A stretch of DNA of 25,086 nt from Bacillota bacterium (GTDB lineage Bacteria; Bacillota; Clostridia; Acetivibrionales; DTU013). The stretch spans positions 1-25,086 of the forward strand of contig JAEZLF010000314.1 in NCBI GenBank assembly GCA_023435925.1. The letters are read 5' to 3'. A model generated the notes under the pieces. The model did no database searches. It was not told where the DNA came from and was given only the letters and a program-made list of their open reading frames with translations. Shown in pieces: positions 22,176-25,086 of the stretch. How positions within the stretch are numbered: position 1 is the stretch's first letter; every line of letters begins with the position of its first letter. Made by a program: the position numbers and the translations under genes.

Positions 22176-22970
22176 ATGCAATACAAGCTGGTAGCAGTAG
22201 ATATAGACGGAACATTACTCAATAGTCAGGGAATCATAACAGAGAAAACACAGCAGGCCATACAAAGAATCATAGAAAAAGGTGTCATTTTTACCATATG
22301 TACAGGCAGACCAATACAGGGCGTCGAGCGATTTAATCGTCTGTTGAATCTGGATGAACCTTTTATTACCTATAATGGTGCTATGATTGTAATGGGTAAA
22401 TCCAGAAAAATTCTCTATGAGCAGGGGCTTACCGCTGAAGACGCCCGGAATGTGCTGGCCTGGGCTAAGAAGCTCAAGACGACCTATGTGATCTGGTCCA
22501 ACAACCAATTATACGCCAATGAACTCAACGAAAAGGTCCATGACTATAAAAAGCTGTCAACCGTGGAACCTCTCCTTGCAGAAGATGAGGAGGCACTTAT
22601 ACGTAATGGGATCACCAAAATATTATGGTATGACGACGCCGATAAAATCGAAGGCTACCAAAATACATTAGAGGGTCAGCTGGGAGACGGTGTCAGCTAC
22701 TATACCTCAAAACCAACATTCCTGGAATTTGTGGATAAAAGAGTCTCAAAGGCCATGGCCATGGAGAAGCTAGGGGAGCATTTCGGTATCAAAGCAGAGG
22801 AAATGATGGCTATCGGCGATGGCTTCAATGATCTGCCCATGATTGAATATGCCGGAATGGGAGTCGCTATGTCAAACGCCCCGGAGGCGATCAAGGAGAA
22901 GGCGGATTATGTCACCTTGTCCAATGACGAAGACGGAATTGCCCATGTCCTTGATCAGTTTATTCGATAA
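22176..22970 (+). CDS. Cof-type HAD-superfamily phosphatase
   Basis: The ATG at 22176-22178 is chosen because GAGGAGG lies 5 nt before it and the product then begins MQYKLVAVDIDGTLLN with the catalytic Asp9 and Asp11 near the N-terminus. The 264-residue protein has the other HAD motifs too: TICTGRP (motif II), the conserved lysine of the C-terminal core, and IGDGFNDLPMIEYAGMGVAM (motif IV, with the metal-binding Asp). The type IIB cap fits the Cof/YidA group, which dephosphorylates sugar phosphates and other small phosphates with broad specificity. It has its own promoter and ends at a strong hairpin, so it is monocistronic. A sugar-phosphate role linked to the neighbouring locus is possible but not shown. 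Confidence 0.93.
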   Translation: MQYKLVAVDIDGTLLNSQGIITEKTQQAIQRIIEKGVIFTICTGRPIQGVERFNRLLNLDEPFITYNGAMIVMGKSRKILYEQGLTAEDARNVLAWAKKLKTTYVIWSNNQLYANELNEKVHDYKKLSTVEPLLAEDEEALIRNGITKILWYDDADKIEGYQNTLEGQLGDGVSYYTSKPTFLEFVDKRVSKAMAMEKLGEHFGIKAEEMMAIGDGFNDLPMIEYAGMGVAMSNAPEAIKEKADYVTLSNDEDGIAHVLDQFIR

Positions 22971-22985
22971 CCGCTTTCTTAAGAA

Positions 22986-23012
22986 GCTCCCACCTCTTAA
23001 AGTGGTGGGAGC
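22986..23012. terminator. Strong hairpin between cof and the nitroreductase remnant
   Basis: GCTCCCACC (22986-22994) and GGTGGGAGC (23004-23012) form a perfect 9-bp stem around TCTTAAAGT. It lies between two convergent coding regions, so it can act as a shared terminator; the minus-strand side has a short T-rich tail. The CCACCTCT-AA-G-GG core is also seen in the first hairpin of the element at 21911, and the form resembles the ends of IS200/IS605 elements, so a transposon-end origin is an alternative. Confidence 0.6.
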
Positions 23013-23015
23013 ACT

Positions 23016-23229
23016 TCATGAATATCTTTCATAGCATACAATTTCATCCGGCTGTTTACGAGGACGTGGTGCTGGGCTTTCTGCGGGATATCCCAGCGGA
23101 GTTACGGCTACTACCCTCACTTCATCCGGAATCCCCAGAATTTCTTTGACTTTCTTCTCATTGAAGTTTCCGAGCCAACAGGTGCCCACCCCCTGCTCCT
23201 GAGCCTCCAGAATCATGTAGGCTCAATAT
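23016..23229 (-). pseudogene. C-terminal remnant of a nitroreductase family protein
   Basis: The frame encodes about 68 residues ending in a TGA at 23016-23018: AYMILEAQEQGVGTCWLGNF, then EKKVKEILGIPDEVRVVAVTPLGYP and a PRPRKQPDEIV tail. This is the standard C-terminal third of small FMN-dependent nitroreductases, where GTCW(L/I)G and the LGYP strand are conserved. The in-frame codon before Ala is a stop, so everything upstream, including the FMN-binding N-terminal part, is gone. The break lies about 10 nt after the ABC-F stop codon. The first available ATG (23214-23216) would start mid-domain, so no functional enzyme is expected. Confidence 0.8.
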
Positions 23230-23239
23230 TCATACCAAA

Positions 23240-25086
23240 TTACTGCACATTCAGCTCAGCCCACCTGCTGTAAAGCAATTCAATGCTGCTTTCAGCATCT
23301 ATCTTCTCATTGTAAAGGGTATTCAGTCTGTCAGCATCGCTTGCAGCTGTAATCATTTCATTGTAAATATCCTTCAGCCTGCTTTCCATTTCCATGATCC
23401 GGCTCTCAATGTCCATGCATTCTTTCTGATTCACGTCCTTCTTTTTTTGTTCCACAGAAGTATCCGGCTTTCGGTTGGAAAGTCCGGCTGGCCGGCTCTT
23501 CTCTATGTTTATCCCCGTGCTTTTCCCTGCACTCTTTCCGGGCAAGCCCTTCGCTGCATTCTTTACAGTCAGGGTTTCCGCTGTCTCGGCAAAGTCCCGC
23601 TTCCATACGGAATATTCCTGAAAAGAGCCTTGATATTCTGTGATTGCGCCTTGCTCCATTTCCCAGACCCTTGTTGTGAATTTGCTGATAAAATACCGGT
23701 CATGGGATATGAACAGGATCGTTCCGTCAAACTGTTCTACCGCTTCCTCAATCCATTCCCTCGATGAGATATCCAGATGGTTTGTCGGCTCATCCATGAC
23801 AAGAAAATTACAGTCCTTCTGCATCAAAATACATAATTTCAACCGGCTTTTTTCGCCTCCGGACAGCTTCCCCACCTTTTTGAGCACATCCGCACCCCTG
23901 AAATGAAACGCTGCCAGTATTCTTCTCGCTTTTTCCTCATTGATCTCAAGCGCATACCGTATCGTATCAAGAACGGTGGCTTCACCATCTTCAAATTCGA
24001 TAACCTGAGGTAAATAGGCCAGTTTAACACTGTTCTCTATTTTAATGTCACCGCAGTCAGGCGCCTCATCCCCTGTAAGCAGCTTAATGAGCGTGGTTTT
24101 CCCGCAGCCATTCACGCCGATCAGAGCAATCCGGTCATTTCTGAGGATGTCAAGATTTATCCCTTGAAACAGTATATTACCGTTATAGGATTTGCTAATA
24201 TTCTTAAACTGAACAAATCCCGCACTTGAAAAGTCGCTTTCTTTAAATTCGGCAGTAATTTTCTTTGCTACAACAGGCTTATCTACACGATCCATTCGTT
24301 CAATACGCTTTTCTATGTTAAATGCTCTTTTATGCAGCGCCGCATTATCCGCATTTCTAGCCCATTCATGCATTCGCTTTGCAGCCGCCTCCAGTTGTCC
24401 GATTTTTTTCTGCTGCTGCTCATATAACTCTCTCTGAGCACACAGCCGTCTTTCCTTTTCAATTGCATAATAGCTGTAATTACCCTCGTAAAAGTTCAAG
24501 CCACCGCCATCGATTTCAATGATTCTCGTTACCACATTGTCCAGAAAGCATCTGTCATGTGAAATAACCACCACTGTTCCCATATAGCCTTTCAAAAATT
24601 CTTCGACCCAGTGAATTGACCCAAGATCCAGATGATTGGTCGGTTCGTCCAGCAGAAGGATATCTGCATTCCTTAGCAGGATTCGGGCAAGGTTCACCCG
24701 GGTCTGTTCACCTCCGCTTAAATTGACAAAAAGCTGATGCCGCATCCCTTCGTCAATTTTCATACCGGTACAGACCCTGTCGATTTTGCTCTCAAATTCA
24801 TATCCTCCCATTGCTTCGTACTGAGTTTGCAGTCTTCCGTATCGTGCCAGCAGCTTATCTGTATCTGCAACATTCTCAGTGTTGCAGCTCCCTTGTGAAC
24901 TATAATCCTGTCGAGCTTCTCTCTTCTCGTGGGAGTTTTGAATTTGAATCTCAAGCCGCCTCATTTCCCCGGAAATTTTGAAAAGCTCTTCAAATGCTGA
25001 ACGTAATACATTCTCAACCGTGCAGCCGTCATCAAAAACTGGAATCTGTTCCAGCACTTCAATTCGGGCTCCGGAAGCCTTCATCA
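23240..25086 (-). CDS. ABC-F family ATPase, 5' end beyond the window
   Basis: At least 614 residues are visible; the reading frame continues past the right edge, and the first Walker A is missing, so about 60-70 N-terminal residues are outside. Present are a first-domain signature LSGGEQTRVNLARILL with DILLLDEPTNHLD (122-153), a charged linker of the P-site-tRNA-interaction type (about 205-270), the second Walker A GVNGCGKTT (323-331), signature LSGGEKSRLKL (408-417), Walker B with DEPTNHLD, and a C-terminal coiled coil. There are no membrane segments. ABC-F proteins act on the ribosome; some protect it from antibiotics and others are housekeeping (Uup, YdiF-like). Sequence alone does not tell which. 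A low-complexity insert lies at about 50-80. The gene now ends next to a nitroreductase remnant. Confidence 0.93.
   Translation of the reverse strand, partial: MKASGARIEVLEQIPVFDDGCTVENVLRSAFEELFKISGEMRRLEIQIQNSHEKREARQDYSSQGSCNTENVADTDKLLARYGRLQTQYEAMGGYEFESKIDRVCTGMKIDEGMRHQLFVNLSGGEQTRVNLARILLRNADILLLDEPTNHLDLGSIHWVEEFLKGYMGTVVVISHDRCFLDNVVTRIIEIDGGGLNFYEGNYSYYAIEKERRLCAQRELYEQQQKKIGQLEAAAKRMHEWARNADNAALHKRAFNIEKRIERMDRVDKPVVAKKITAEFKESDFSSAGFVQFKNISKSYNGNILFQGINLDILRNDRIALIGVNGCGKTTLIKLLTGDEAPDCGDIKIENSVKLAYLPQVIEFEDGEATVLDTIRYALEINEEKARRILAAFHFRGADVLKKVGKLSGGEKSRLKLCILMQKDCNFLVMDEPTNHLDISSREWIEEAVEQFDGTILFISHDRYFISKFTTRVWEMEQGAITEYQGSFQEYSVWKRDFAETAETLTVKNAAKGLPGKSAGKSTGINIEKSRPAGLSNRKPDTSVEQKKKDVNQKECMDIESRIMEMESRLKDIYNEMITAASDADRLNTLYNEKIDAESSIELLYSRWAELNVQ

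Overview
The window comes from an endospore-forming, low-to-moderate-GC Firmicute of the class Clostridia. The evidence is the syntenic block mazG - hup - rqcP - yabP - yabQ - divIC - yabR - tRNA-Leu, strong GGAGG-type ribosome binding sites, sigma-A-like promoters, and a CUT1 sugar importer without its own ATPase controlled by a YesN-type membrane AraC protein. I cannot name the species.

Layout. (1) Positions 1-313: unexplained sequence, then a truncated 5' fragment of a flavin reductase gene that keeps its promoter, RBS and start. (2) 400-4077, minus strand: tRNA-Leu(UAA) and the conserved sporulation/division/housekeeping cluster, with hairpins in several intergenic gaps. (3) 4233-5908: an alpha/beta-hydrolase (minus) and a DUF5684-like membrane protein (plus) diverge from a region holding a 143-bp array of thirteen 11-bp repeats. 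(4) 6069-18251, minus strand: a glycan-utilisation locus with a YesN-like sensor-regulator, two permeases, a lipoprotein binding protein, a GH29 alpha-L-fucosidase, a GH2 beta-galactosidase and a uroporphyrinogen-decarboxylase-superfamily protein. (5) 18577-21922, plus strand: a divergent operon of a zinc-dependent dehydrogenase, a Gfo/Idh/MocA oxidoreductase and a GntR-LacI (AraR-type) regulator. (6) 21911-22100: about 190 nt of consecutive hairpins that look like a structured RNA or mobile-element end. (7) 22176-25086: a Cof-type HAD phosphatase, a nitroreductase remnant, and an ABC-F ATPase that runs off the window.

How it fits together (inference). The lipoprotein and permeases import an oligosaccharide. 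GH29 and GH2 then remove fucose and galactose inside the cell, since neither enzyme shows a signal peptide. The two dehydrogenases would act on a released sugar. The importer promoter carries a direct repeat just upstream of a poor -35, as expected for an AraC-type activator, and a strong GTAC-centred inverted repeat over the predicted start site, as expected for a repressor. Similar GTAC sites lie over the start site of the dehydrogenase operon, so the GntR-LacI protein may repress both. The least explained items are the 11-bp array, the multi-hairpin element and the URO-D-like enzyme in a glycoside locus.
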